Made by a program: the position numbers and the translations under genes. 64,000 bases of DNA, from assembly GCA_001939145.1 (NCBI GenBank), contig LSRX01000457.1:241457-305456 (forward strand). The letters run 5' to 3'. The stretch is from Symbiodinium microadriaticum (lineage: Eukaryota > Sar > Dinophyceae > Suessiales > Symbiodiniaceae). The stretch's first letter is position 1. Every line of letters starts with the position of its first letter. Under the pieces are notes generated by a model. That model did not search any database and was not told where the DNA came from. It saw only the letters and a program-made list of their open reading frames with translations. This document shows, in pieces, positions 11,860-22,040 of the stretch.

Positions 11860-12245
11860 GCCCCTAAACCCTAAAAGTTTAGGGTAAAGTTTAGGGTTCC
11901 TTTCTATGGCTTTCTTTCGGATCCTGCGAATGTTTGGGGCCGCTTTGGGCCTCTTTGAAGGCTCTGGCATGGCTAACTTGCCGTCTCAGAGCTGGTCGGC
12001 CCTGATATTGAGATCCTCCTTCGGTCGTAAGGTTTAGGGCTTCGACTCTCACACTCGCACCAGGCAGGCAAGGTTTAGGGTTTTTTTCCCTCCCACTTAG
12101 CAAGGACGAGCCCGCATTGCAGGGTTAAGTTCAGAACAGAGAGCACACAAAGGTTTAGGGTTTAGGGTTTAGGGTTTTTCCCTCCCACATAGCCAGGACG
12201 AGCCCGCATTAGCCTAGGGTTTAGGGTTAGGTTTGGGGTTTAGGC
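11860..12245. repeat. TTTAGGG arrays with interleaved cassettes
   Basis: TTTAGGG words occur at 11865-11900, 12031-12040, 12072-12082, 12148-12178 (four in a row) and 12213-12243. Between them sit a P3 cassette (TTCGACTCTCACACTCGCAC..., 12041-12073) and two P1 cassettes (CCCTCCCACTTAGCAAGGAC..., 12085-12122 and 12178-12212). Confidence 0.75.
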
Positions 12246-12586
12246 TGGGCGATGAGCATCTGAAGGATGATGAGGCATGAATGCTTAAAGTTTATACATG
12301 ACGGCTTTAGGAACACTTTGGATGCACCAGGCGCCCGATCCTGCAAGGTTTTCTTGAGCTTCCCTGAGCCACTCGCAGTCCCAAACCAAGCCGTCGACTC
12401 CTGCATAGCGCAAGCTTGCCGTCCGGTTAAGACGTGAAGCAGCCACAGCTCCTTCTCTGGGTCAGGTCGCTCCGTCCTCAGATTGGGCTTTTTGGCACTC
12501 AAGGACTCTTCAGAGTTTTGGGGGTTTCGGCGCCCAGGGACTTGATCGCCAGTCAGCCTTGGCATCCCGGACATCCTTGTAACTGA

Positions 12587-12692
12587 TTTGGGGGTTTCAA
12601 AATAGGGGGCCCTAATATAGTACCCCAAATAGTGGGATCCTTACTATAAGGACCCCAACATAAGGTACCCTAATTTTCGGAAAGTCCCATTT
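12587..12692. mobile_element. MITE-like inverted repeat, family C
   Basis: GGGGGTTTCAAAATAGGGG at the left pairs imperfectly with CCTAATTTTCGGAAAGTCCC at the right, with TAAGGATCC-type core words. Other copies are at 20709-20819 and 56928-57040. Confidence 0.7.
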
Positions 12693-13289
12693 GGGAGCAA
12701 GTCGCTCATCGAGTCTGGCAAGTAGGTAAGCGACCTCGACCTGGTTGCAGGCTAAGCCGGACGGCGCCAACGTTCCGACATCAGAGCCTGTCCAATCACC
12801 TCCCCTACGTTGCGTGCCGTAGCACAAGCTGCTCTAGAGACACTGTGGCGTGTGATTCATCTGAGGCTGAGGGGTCGCAATGTTTGACTCGGATACAATC
12901 CTATGCATTGCGCTGGACATTAGGGGTCGGCCGACAAATCCAAAAACACTCCTGAACTTCACGTTCGCAGGTGGCTACAACAATAAGCAAACCTAGATCT
13001 CCCCCCCAAATCCTCTAATCGAGGAAAGGACCTTACTCCATACTAAGGATCCCAGTATGACTTGAGGTATCTTCCTTCATTTCGACTCACACACTCGCAC
13101 TGGGCAGGCATGGCATTCGAAGGTCTGAGCTTGCTATCGGGACTTGGCCCATAACATGCCACAGTAGGGAGAAACCAAACTTCCTTCATTGGTTATAGGA
13201 AGACCTGGGATTCAGACCCCCCTTCGCCCCGTAAAGGATTCTGATATCCAGTGCTGAATCCCAGTCCGTCCCCCTTGGCGCAGGCGAGC

Positions 13290-15181
13290 TCAGTTTTTTC
13301 TGGGCAGTGCTTGCGTCTGTCCGATATCTCTGGGATCCTGTGCATCTGACTGGAATGAGCCGTTGGAGCCGTGAAACGGAAGCGGTGTGGGCTTCCGAAA
13401 TTGCTGATGTAAAGGTCTTGGCACTAATCCAAGAACTCCAAGTTCGTCACAAGGTCCAAGAGGACGCTCCTCTTTCTGCAAGACATGCAGCAAAGCTGCT
13501 TTGGCCCGTGGGTTGCGGGACACCTCCAGCGCCGATGCCCGGATTGGTTCGCAAAGCTGCCGGCAAGCATAGGGCAGGTCGGTGGCAGCCAACGGGAAGA
13601 GTTCAGCGAATCGCTGCGGTGTTACGAATTCGGCAAACCTGGCAGACAATGGGCCTCCTGCGTCACTACATAGACCCACTAGAACACTAAGAATGGTAGC
13701 ATCGTGAAGGCAAGGCGCCCATATAGATACACATAGATATGGCACCGCCTGTGTTATCTGAAGAATCCGGCCAATCCCCCAAAACCTCTAATCTCCAAAA
13801 TCTCGTGCGGGCTCAGTGGGTTTTTCAGTATAGCTGCACTCTATTCATCCTAGAGCTCCCAACCCTAAACCCTGAACCCCACTCCTAAACCCTAAACCCT
13901 GAACCCCAACAATCCTAAACCCTAAATCCTGAACCCCCAAAATCCCAAACCCCAAAGCCCTTACCTCATGTCGGGAGCTTCGAACTCGCGAATGAAGCGC
14001 TTCACCTCCGTCGCCTCCCGGCGCCGCGTTGTGAGGACAACAAGTCGGCCACCCACTTGAAGGGACTTGAGTGAAACCTCGACTGGGCATCGGAGACGGC
14101 CTTTGAACAGATCTTCTCCTTCTTCTCTGCTAAGAATAGGCCACCCTACATGCTATAACTTTCGGCCACTTCTCTACTTCTGTACCGAAACGAGACTAAT
14201 TATCCTTCTTAAGAACACAGCAAGTAAGAGCAATAATCGCATTATGCCGCTACAAAATCATAACTAATTACTGTGAATTCAAGACAAGCTGGGTTCAAAA
14301 GCCAATAGTCTCTGGAAGCAGCCTGGAAACCTCTAAGGTCTTCCGGAGTTCCTCCAGCTCTTCGTTAAGGAAGGCACGGATCGCCTGGAAAGGCAGCTTG
14401 GCCTTAGCTGTGGGGCTCATAGGGGACTTAGGGCTTATAGAGGGTTTGAGGGCTTATATAAGCTCACAAGCCTAGTTTAGAGTGATGCTTTTCAAAGCAA
14501 CCACCAAGGTGCCGGGTGCAATCCCCGGTCATCCAATCCTTTCACTGCAACGCAGACATCGGCCAGTTCCAAGGTGGATCTGTAGGGACCTCTGTCGGTT
14601 TGTCGGTGCAAGATTGCTTCTGCTAGTCTGTATGCCTGCAAGGGCGAGACCCACTCCTCCCCATACTCTTGCAGGACAAAGGCCAACTCGGACAAGCTCA
14701 CTGTCTGAAGCCAAACTGCTGCAGACTTCAGCTGTCGACCATCAGAATTCCGGCCTATGCGACCATCCAGCGGCACAGCTTCCACAAAGGAAAGGCCACG
14801 TGCTCTCTCTTCTGCTGCAGTCATCTGCGGGCTCAGGTCCAACACGATGCCCGCAACTCCGTAGTTTGCTACGTAGCCCAGTTCCGAGGATCGCCGTCCG
14901 TGGAAGTCAAGTCTTGTGTCCAATGCAGCCATGTGCATTGCCAGCTGCCCTGCTCGAGGGTCCACATCAAATGCGATCAGCCGGCCGTCAGGTGCCAATC
15001 TTCGCAGAATCTCTGCTGCATGACCACCCTGCCCAAAGGAGCCATCTACGTACACTGCATGAGGTCCACCAAACTGCATCAGCGCCTCGACAGTTTCGTG
15101 GACCAGCAGCGGCTTTGACCCGTCGAAGCTAAGGTTGGTGTTGGACCGCCAGTCTGGCAGTGGCTCATATCCAGTTTGCAT
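13290..15181 (-). CDS. rsmH: rRNA (cytosine-N4) methyltransferase, RsmH/MraW family
   Basis: Four exons join in phase: 15181-14539, 14407-14313, 14065-13965 and 13638-13290 (stop), giving 395 residues. The ATG at 15181 is the first in frame. The SAM site reads YVDGSFGQGGH (about residues 44-54), followed by GRLIAFDVDP and GIVLDLSP. Exon 2 gives FQAIRAFLNEELEEL, exon 3 VGGRLVVLTTRR and VKRFIREF, and exon 4 LPYACRQLCEPIR and SRNPRAKAALL, all in the family order. RsmH methylates C1402 of small-subunit rRNA; nuclear copies normally serve mitochondria or plastids. Introns 1 and 2 use GA donors, intron 3 GT. Odd points: the usual LDLGVSSPQ loop is shortened and the PLDMRM motif reads PLDGRI. No targeting peptide is evident, so a further 5' exon is possible. 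Confidence 0.88.
13856..13960. repeat. Degenerate CCCTAAA array inside rsmH intron 3
   Basis: CCCTAAACCCTGAACCCC-type words repeat about ten times within the intron that ends exon 3 of the methyltransferase gene. Confidence 0.8.
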
Positions 15182-15407
15182 TGCGGCACCATGAGTGAAA
15201 ATTGGAGGGAGCCTTAACCCGTAGAAAGGTGGGTCACTTTCAGAACCTTTGCAGCCTACCTGTCCGGTCGATGCGTTTCGCACTGCTCAGCGCTGGTTGC
15301 CTGGGCACTACCATCTACAGACTGTGCCCTCCACGTGTGAGCGATGTCCGTGCAGAAAGGCATACAAGCCAAGAAAGCTGCAATGGCAAAGCAAAAGCAA
15401 AGGTGTA

Positions 15408-15643
15408 TTAGGCTTCGTAGGCATCACGAGCCCGCTCGCTCATTAAGAAACTGCAGGCCTCCTTCGTCAAAGGCATGATGTAATCCTCGAAGACAGTGCC
15501 TCGGAAGCGAACATGGAGAGCTGTTGTCTCCGAGTGCTGCAGAGCACCGTCGAGTGCCATCATGTCTGGAAAGTTCGGACATTAGCAGCCAGGGCACCGA
15601 TGTACTCTGGATTGACCTTGTATGTTGTGTTGTCGCCGTTGCC
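15408..15643 (-). CDS. 3' exons of an unidentified gene upstream of rsmH
   Basis: The terminal exon 15565-15408 reads MMALDGALQHSETTALHVRF then RGTVFEDYIMPLTKEACSFL and ends at TAA. The exon before it, 15643-15598, starts after GTCAG and reads GNGDNTTYKVNPEYI. The two join in frame only if the 32 bp between them (15566-15597, GT...CTAAT...TTTCCAG) are an intron; otherwise a frameshift separates them. G/C-rich third positions support coding. The family is not recognised. The stop lies 226 bp from the rsmH ATG on the same strand. Confidence 0.5.
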
Positions 15644-15889
15644 CTGACCGAGTGGGCAGGTGCACCCCGGAAAAAAAAATGTGGACGACAAGAACCTCAA
15701 AATCCTTTACCTCCCAATCCGGCTACACGGAGACCTCGTGATGGCTTTGACTCCTCCAACCCTGAAGCCAATCTGCCTGGCCCCTGGGTCATAAACCAGT
15801 TGTCCATCCAAGCTTCACTGGCTAGACCTGACCCCTTAATGTAGTAAACCCTAAGGTATAATTACACAATTTCTACAATCACTAAAGAA

Positions 15890-15995
15890 GTATGTATGTA
15901 TAAAGAAATAAATAAATAAAGAAATAAATAAATATATATATATATATATATATATTTATTTATTTATTTATACTTATATTTATATTTATAATGAA
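15890..15995. repeat. AAAT/TA/TTTA compound microsatellite
   Basis: AAATAAAT, then TATATA, then TTTATTTA; the whole block is self-complementary around the TA core. Confidence 0.9.
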
Positions 15996-16542
15996 AAAAA
16001 AAAGGTGTTGTAGATCCCCAGCCGGCCTCGTCGGCCTGTCCCCCGATGTTTCTCGAGAAAGCCTTGGCCTGGACGATGCGCCCAGGACGGGACACGGTAT
16101 GAGGGTTTTGGCCTGATTGTTGCGGATGTTAGGATCAGGGTTTAGGGCCTAGGGTAATTCTAAACCAATTCAGGATTTAGGGCCATTTAGGGTATGAGGG
16201 TTTTGGCCTTGAGGTTGCGGAGGGTTTCGGGATGTTTCGGGTTTGTTTGGAAATCTCTCAAGGATTTGGTACCTCAGTTCACAATGCACACGCTTTCGCG
16301 ATGTCAAACGACGGGCTCACGTCTTTTTGCACAGCTTTCTTCAAATGGATTGATTCCGTCTGTGCACTTAAGCACAACTAGGAGTGCCTCTGTGAAACTG
16401 CTTTTGACCAGTGCTGGCATCTGTCGCTGGTCCTGTACCCTTGCAAGATGCCGTTTGACTTGAAAACTTGACTGCTAATCCTGGAAGTCAAGCAAAGCCG
16501 CAGCGCAAGAAAGCGTCAGTGAATGCTGTTGCTACATGCAAC

Positions 16543-17310
16543 TTAAGCATCGTGCGCTAGTGGCAGCACCAACCCGGAGCAATCTGCCTTAGATTTGCCG
16601 CGATTGACTTCGGTTTCTTCATCTTCCGGCACCCAGTCCCCATCCTCCTTCTGGGGGTACATGTTAATTTCATCTGCATCGCACGTCTCGATTTGGCTTC
16701 TTCTTCTGGATGGCTCCCTTCAGGCATGCCACGTTTTGCGGCACTGGGTCGATTAGAATAGCATTGCCAACGAGCTGGAAGCCACCATGGTCGTCCTTCT
16801 TCAGGGCAATGCGTTACAAGTCAAAGGAGCCTTGTAAGCCAAGGCTCCTTTCACTTGCAACGCATTGCCCGTCAGCTCAAACTCCTTTCTATCCTCCTTG
16901 GGCCTCAGCTTTTCTCTGACCGTCCCATCCTTGCGGATCAGCTCCCGCACCCAGGCGACAGATGACGGGAACTGATCCACAAGGATGGGATGTCCCATCC
17001 TTGCGGATCAGCTCCCACACCCAGACGACAGATGACGGGAGCTGATCCGCGAGGATGGGATGGTCACAGAAAAGCTGAGGCCCAAGGAGGATAGAAGGGA
17101 GTATCGCGTGGCAAGTGAGAAACAGTTCCTTTAGTTTCAGCGTACCCAGCGCTGCAAAGGCACCTTTGTGGAGGCGTGCCGGTCTCGACATGTTTCGAGA
17201 CCCGGCAAATGAAAAGCCCAGCTTCAAGCTGCGCGTGGCCTGATGGGCGTGACTGGTCAGCTTCACAAAGCCGCTGGTTTTTTCAGCTCGCTCAATGCTG
17301 CTGGTAAAGC
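16543..17310 (-). CDS. Gene with internally repeated exons, possibly degenerate
   Basis: Minus-strand coding pieces in order are: FVKLTSHAHQATRSLKLGFS to ALGTLKLKEL (about 17300-17120); QFPSSVAWVRELIRKDGT with KEFELTGNALQVKG (16990-16840); LKKDDHGGFQLVGNAILIDP (16805-16735); and an acidic tail INMYPQKEDGDWVPEDEE ending in TAA at 16543. The FeLtGNAL and FqLvGNAI segments look like copies of one domain. A 70-bp tandem duplication (16921/16991) shifts the frame, and 16885-16925 has an inverted copy at 17070-17110, so either some pieces are alternative exons or the gene is damaged. The family is unknown. Confidence 0.45.
16801..17110. repeat. Nested inverted and direct repeats within a gene
   Basis: GGGCAATGCGTTACAAGTCA pairs with a near-complement ending at about 16871, forming a hairpin around CAAGGCTCC. 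A unit of about 70 bp (TCCCATCCTTGCGGATCAGC...) is duplicated at 16921 and 16991. TATCCTCCTTGGGCCTCAGC (about 16891) returns inverted near 17080. Confidence 0.8.
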
Positions 17311-18376
17311 TTGGGCAATGGACAGGTCCGCAGACAGGAAGCGGTGCAATCGTTTACAAAATCAGGTGCTGTAGGCCGTCACGGCGAATGGCTCGGTTGC
17401 TAGCCTAGCATAGGCAGAAGATGCATCTCGAGCCATGCCGACAAGCAAGCGAGGTCACAGCTTCGTGCATGCACCCCTGGCACTGTCACACTGGCACTCG
17501 GAGGACACTATCCTGTTTCGGTTAGATCCTCGACGCACTCGCAGTCGACAGAGTGAGGCGGGGTTTCGGGGAACAACTAGATACTAGATATCAGAAAGAT
17601 CATCAGGCAGATAGATTTAGATTTACCTGGATTCCACACCATCGCAGTTCCCTTCATGTTCTAGCCTCCCAATGCAGCCTAGCTGACTAGCTTCGTTAGG
17701 GTTTACGCTCTCGCAACTCGGATACTGCCAGACGAGGTTTCAGCAGTGTAGGGTTAACTTTAAGGCACTGGGCATTGAAGGATTTCGTTCCTTTTCAGAT
17801 CATGCGAAACCGTGCAATTTAATTGACTCGGCTTCCGGCCTTGAGAATGACCCGCTGGACATTCCGTTTCTCGACTTCTGGCTTCGTGATGAATGCCGTC
17901 AGTCCATCGTGGCACACATTGGAATTTCAACTCGCACACTCGCACCGGGCAGGCACGGATTCACGAGATCGGATTTGGGGGGACACTTTGGGATTTATGG
18001 CGTGGCATGTCCGGTTCAGGGTGTATAGGGTCCAAAATTTCCAAATCTAGGAATCTAATTATACGAGCTCAGATTTTCGGGTCTATAATTGTAGCCCATC
18101 GCAACCAGGCTTTGTCTGCTGCACGGTGCACACGATGAAGTGCTTGAGGCCGCCACCTCGTCACGGGCCTCCGATTTCAACGGCAGGGCACGGCTTCAAG
18201 TCTTTATTTATTGCGGATACTGATCACGGGTTTGTACCAAGTTTGCTCTAACAAGGTCTTGCTGATTACTGTGGTTTTCGACAAAAAGGTTTTACAGGTT
18301 CTAAAAATCTAAATGTCACTCGGTGCCTTGATGAGCTCGGTAGCCTTCTCGCGCTCACTCCGGAACTTGGACTCTG
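17311..18376. other. No supported gene; two cassettes
   Basis: A P5 cassette (TTTACGCTCTCGCAACTCGG..., 17701-17737) and a P3 cassette (17926-17958) are present. No chainable exons were seen. Confidence 0.45.
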
Positions 18377-18727
18377 CTACAAACCTAGGTGGGCGAAAGC
18401 TGAAACAGACTTTTGTCTCGGTGCCGTCTTTTCTTTACATCCGTACATGAAAAGTGAAAGTCGTGGCGGCTTCGACGTCATGTCGCTCTCAGCTACATAT
18501 ATACCCGCTAGAGGAAGTTGCAGCACAAGAGGCCAGCAAAACTCGACGACGAAGCCATCGCGAGCATGACAAGCAGTTAAAGTGGACTGGTCAGGACAGT
18601 CAGCTGTGAAGTGTCCCAGAAGCAGCAAAAGAAAGAAACAACGAATGCACATTTCTCGCATTGCGCATTTTGCCAGAAGACTTGTATATGAGTGCGACTG
18701 CTCTTCTGCTTCTCCCCACACCTGCAT
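18377..18727 (-). CDS. Small ORF with a signal-peptide-like segment
   Basis: An ATG-started frame of 116 codons. From the internal methionine at about residue 24 it reads MREMCIRCFFLLLLLGHF, a short basic start plus a hydrophobic run as in a secretory signal, then a Cys-containing stretch (TADCPDQ...). There is no homology that I recognise and codon third positions are only moderately G/C rich. It could be chance. Confidence 0.25.
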   Translation of the reverse strand: MQVWGEAEEQSHSYTSLLAKCAMREMCIRCFFLLLLLGHFTADCPDQSTLTACHARDGFVVEFCWPLVLQLPLAGIYVAESDMTSKPPRLSLFMYGCKEKTAPRQKSVSAFAHLGL

Positions 18728-18731
18728 GAAA

Positions 18732-18789
18732 TACTATCACTACTACTACTACTACTACTACTTCTTCTACTACTACTACTACTACTACT
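18732..18789. repeat. TAC/TTC trinucleotide repeat
   Basis: About 18 units of CTA with an internal CTT run. Confidence 0.9.
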
Positions 18790-18894
18790 GTTAATGGCAC
18801 GCAACTGAGCCGCGAGCAGACCGTAGTAGATCCTTGTGGAGATGGTTTGGAGCACGTGCCTGGGAAGCCCAAGCAAGCGCCTCCTAAGGGATTA

Positions 18895-18967
18895 GGTTAG
18901 GGTTTAGGGGTTTAGGGGTTTAGGGGTTTAGGGGTTTAGGGCTTAGGGGCTTAGGGTTTTAGGGTTG
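18895..18967. repeat. Interstitial TTTAGGG-type array
   Basis: Eight to nine units, mostly the eight-base variant GGTTTAGG, all in one orientation. Confidence 0.9.
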
Positions 18968-19515
18968 GATTATGTCCTCACATGGTCTCAGGGGCCCTGT
19001 TCAGATCGACACGCTGCTCCAACCAAAGCAGCATCACGCGTTCCAGACCTAGGAGCTGGGACCATGGCACGTCTTGTACTGCGGTTGAGCCATAGTTTCC
19101 GTCGTCGCCTTCCTCGCACCTGAGAGCACGTCTCCAAGTAGGTGGGAGTCGAGGGGAACAGAAAACATAAGCCGATGTGCAGGAAAGCCTGTTCCGGTAA
19201 CTGCTTATACTTTAGTCTGAGGTCTAAGTCTGAGGTGTACTCAGTTTAGCCCCACAGAAAACGGGGGCCCTCTTGCCGGCAATACTCCTCCCTCTCAGCT
19301 CTACTCATGTCACGGACGGGCCACAACGAAGGGATCATCTTCGTTCTGTAGATTTCCAGGAGCTTCGGGTTCACCACAGCCTTGCGAACGGGGCTTTTAA
19401 CTTAAAAGCGGAGTCGAAGATGGGGTTTCGGGTTGAGGGCTCATGGGATTTTTTTTGCTTTTTGACTCCTTTCAAAAGGTCCTGTCTGCATCGTCAGTTG
19501 CGGGGTTCATAGACT

Positions 19516-19612
19516 TTCGACTCACACACTCGCAGAAGGCAGGCATGGCTTCTGAAGGTCTTAGGGTTTAGGGTTCAAACCCTATAAACCCTAAACCCTA
19601 CACCCTAAAGCC
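19516..19612. repeat. P3 cassette plus head-to-head TTTAGGG/CCCTAAA
   Basis: A P3 cassette (19516-19548) is followed by TTTAGGGTTTAGGGTTCAA, then ACCCTATAAACCCTAAACCC in opposite orientation. The two arrays face each other as in a fused-telomere arrangement, but are very short. Confidence 0.75.
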
Positions 19613-20004
19613 CTAATTTTGAGGGCTTCTGGGGCTTCGGGCATATACTGGGCTTCAGGTTTAGGAAACTTCTCCACTTGGCGCAGCAGGGCCTCCGGTG
19701 GCACGGGAGCCAAGACCGACCCGTCCTCGCCTGCAAGATTTTTAGGAGTGCCACTGCATCGGCCGCCAAGCTCAACAAAGCGCAGCAGCGCGTTGCAGGG
19801 TAATCCCATTAAACTTTCCAACAAGGAGCCCTAGGACCAGGTATGGTAAGCACAGTAGTTGGGATATGTCTTTGTACGAGAAGTCGAAAAATTTAAGAGC
19901 CCCCAACGAAGAGTATTGCTATTTGTCACCCTCGCCTCTGCTGCTGGTGGGACTTGCTTCGCTGATGGTCTGGCCGAGACTGGGCCTTAGACGCGACCGA
20001 ACCG

Positions 20005-20110
20005 TACGGCTGATGATGAAAAATCCTGCAGTACCCTTAATAGGGAATTTACCATAGTTCCCATAGTTTAAGGTCCTTAAGGTAATGCTGGGTTTAGATC
20101 ATCAACAGTA
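20005..20110. mobile_element. MITE-like inverted repeat, family A
   Basis: Starts TACGGCTGATGATG and ends ATCATCAACAGTA, with AAATCCTGCAGTACCC pairing with GGTAATGCTGGGTTTA inside. It has TA at both outer ends. Other copies: 30640-30744, 33597-33701, 34123-34225, 46551-46670, 61705-61813. Confidence 0.85.
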
Positions 20111-20708
20111 GATACTGTCGGATGCCGTGGTTTCATCTCAAGTTTCCGGCTCCGGCAGCGGCTTGAAGAAGGAAAATTCCGTCGGGTGCTCGTACCTGCG
20201 AGGACGTCGGCGGGACTCTGCTGCAACCTTGCAGAATTGATAGCACAATATGGTATAACATAACAGCAGTAAAGTATAATGCAATATAATGATGTACTAT
20301 CTGTATATATATATATAATCTGAGATTATATACTATAATGTGATATAATGTATTTTGATGCTGCCATGGTGCCTCTTTACTTGAGAGTGTAGGCACTCCG
20401 TCTGGTAGATGAACCTCGTGGAGACAGTGCTGCAAATGTTGCTGGCGTTCAAGAACAAGGGCTTAGAGTTTAGAGTCCACGAGGGACCCGACAAAAGGAA
20501 TTGTAAATAACAATCATCATCTCCCAGCTCGTGCTCGGCTGCTCTTGCAAAAGAAAAACTGGCTCCTCACTCCTCTGTGAACCATCCACCCTCCTCGGCC
20601 CCTAAAGACCTCTAAACCCCCGAAGCTGCGCGAGGCCTTCAGGTCCGACAGATTTGACTTCAGGGCCGCAGGTTCAAGTTTAGTGAGTAGAGAGGATCGG
20701 GGACCCAA

Positions 20709-20819
20709 ATGGGAGTTTCCGAAAACTAGGGGTACCTTATTTTGGGGTCCTTTAAATAAGGATCCGACATTTAGGGTACTATATGACGAGGGTCCCCTAT
20801 TTTCGGAGACCCCCAAATG
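20709..20819. mobile_element. MITE-like inverted repeat, family C
   Basis: GGGAGTTTCCGAAAACTAGG at the left pairs with CCCCTATTTTCGGAGACCCC at the right. The core has AAATAAGGATCC. Confidence 0.75.
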
Positions 20820-20949
20820 TGAGGCCCCGACCAGTCACCGAGGCATCCGTTCGACCCGGAAGACTTGAGCTGATGCAGCTTGAACCTGGGAGCTGCAAAA
20901 GAAGCGACTGGAGTTTCGACGGCCCGGCGTTTAGGGCTTCAGGCTCCTT

Positions 20950-21042
20950 GGGTAGTGCTCTAAATTAGGGTCCCTTTTTGGGGGTCCTTTTTACATGGGT
21001 GCCCTACCATATCACGAGGGACCCTAATTTAGAGAACTACCC
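20950..21042. mobile_element. MITE-like inverted repeat, family B
   Basis: GGGTAGTGCTCTAAATTAGG pairs with CCTAATTTAGAGAACTACCC. A half copy (about 21381-21408, AGGGACCCTAATTTAGAGAA) lies 340 bp to the right. Confidence 0.8.
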
Positions 21043-21525
21043 TCATGAGTTTATAAGGTTTAGCTGAGCTCGGGACCTTCCCAAGGGCTTGTAGTTGGGC
21101 TCATAGACAGCATCTTGTCAACAGGGTATGATCAGCCGCGAGCAGCATTGTGGCAGCAGGGCAAAGGCGGCCCACAACATCTGAGTCTGCCGCTGTTCAC
21201 TCGATACTGGGAGCGCTCAATCAAGCTAAAAATGATCGAATCCTTGGTGGAGGCAGAAAGGGCAGGCGAGGTTAGGTGGCACAAGCACTCCCCCTGCCTC
21301 CATCCTCCGCAGCACGCTTCGGATGTTGTTGAGGTCCAAGGCTTGGTCGACACCTCGATCGCGTGAGAGGAGACATGCGGAGGGACCCTAATTTAGAGAA
21401 CCCACCCATATTGTCAAAGGATGTCGCAGGCCTTGTCTTCCGAATGTTCGGCAACAAGCATTGGGAAGAAGCTATTCGGCCGATCCAGTACAGTAGCCGA
21501 GAGTCCGATGCAGCACTACGCGTGA

Positions 21526-21526
21526 C

Positions 21527-21572
<46 letters not shown>

Positions 21573-21578
21573 TTAAGT
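21526..21578. repeat. TA microsatellite
   Basis: TATATA run followed by TTTATATTTA. Confidence 0.9.
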
Positions 21579-21750
21579 ATATAATAACTTATACTATATC
21601 ATAGCATAGTATAACACCTCTGGACCTAGAATAGCGCCACAGAGTCTATGCCCCGCGCTGGTGACATTTGCAGTGTTGGCGGCCATGTAAGTTCCAAGCT
21701 CGAACGTAGAAAGAACCTCAGCAAAGGACCCCGTGGCCCCTCATCCGGGT

Positions 21751-21838
21751 GGGTAGTTCCCTAAAGTAGGGTCCCCTTTTTAGGTCCCCAATATAGTACA
21801 GCATCCCCATAAAAAGGACGACCCCTGAATTTAGAAAC
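21751..21838. mobile_element. MITE-like inverted repeat, family B, degenerate
   Basis: GGGTAGTTCCCTAAAGTAGG is intact at the left; the right end (CCCTGAATTTAGAAAC) has decayed. Confidence 0.7.
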
Positions 21839-21937
21839 AGAGGCGCTGGCGAGCCAAATGAAGACCAGGTGCATACCCCAGGCCCTCGCGGGCCCGAACC
21901 CTAAAAACTGGTGTCTGCCTCTTAGCCGCGGTCTCAT

Positions 21938-21949
21938 CTTGAGCCAAAA
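21938..21949 (-). other. Possible relict spliced-leader 3' end
   Basis: The minus strand reads TTTTGGCTCAAG, an exact match to the last 12 bases of the dinoflagellate spliced leader, followed directly by ATG. The frame from that ATG was not recognised. The copy at 24953-24964 is identical because it lies in the duplication. A 12-base exact match would be expected by chance well under once in this window. Confidence 0.4.
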
Positions 21950-22003
21950 GCCCGCGCCGGCCCGAGCGCAACGTTTGCCAGCATTTTAAAGATCCGCCGT
22001 CTG

Positions 22004-22004
<1 letters not shown>

Positions 22005-22036
<32 letters not shown>
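22005..22036. repeat. CTG trinucleotide repeat
   Basis: About eleven CTG units; same in the right copy at 25020-25051. It creates poly-Leu and poly-Ser frames. Confidence 0.95.

Positions 22037-22040
<4 letters not shown>

Noticed and set aside
13307-13690. Plus-strand 127-codon frame
   Set aside because: Antisense shadow of rsmH exon 4.
14482-15132. Plus-strand 216-codon frame
   Set aside because: Antisense shadow of rsmH exon 1.
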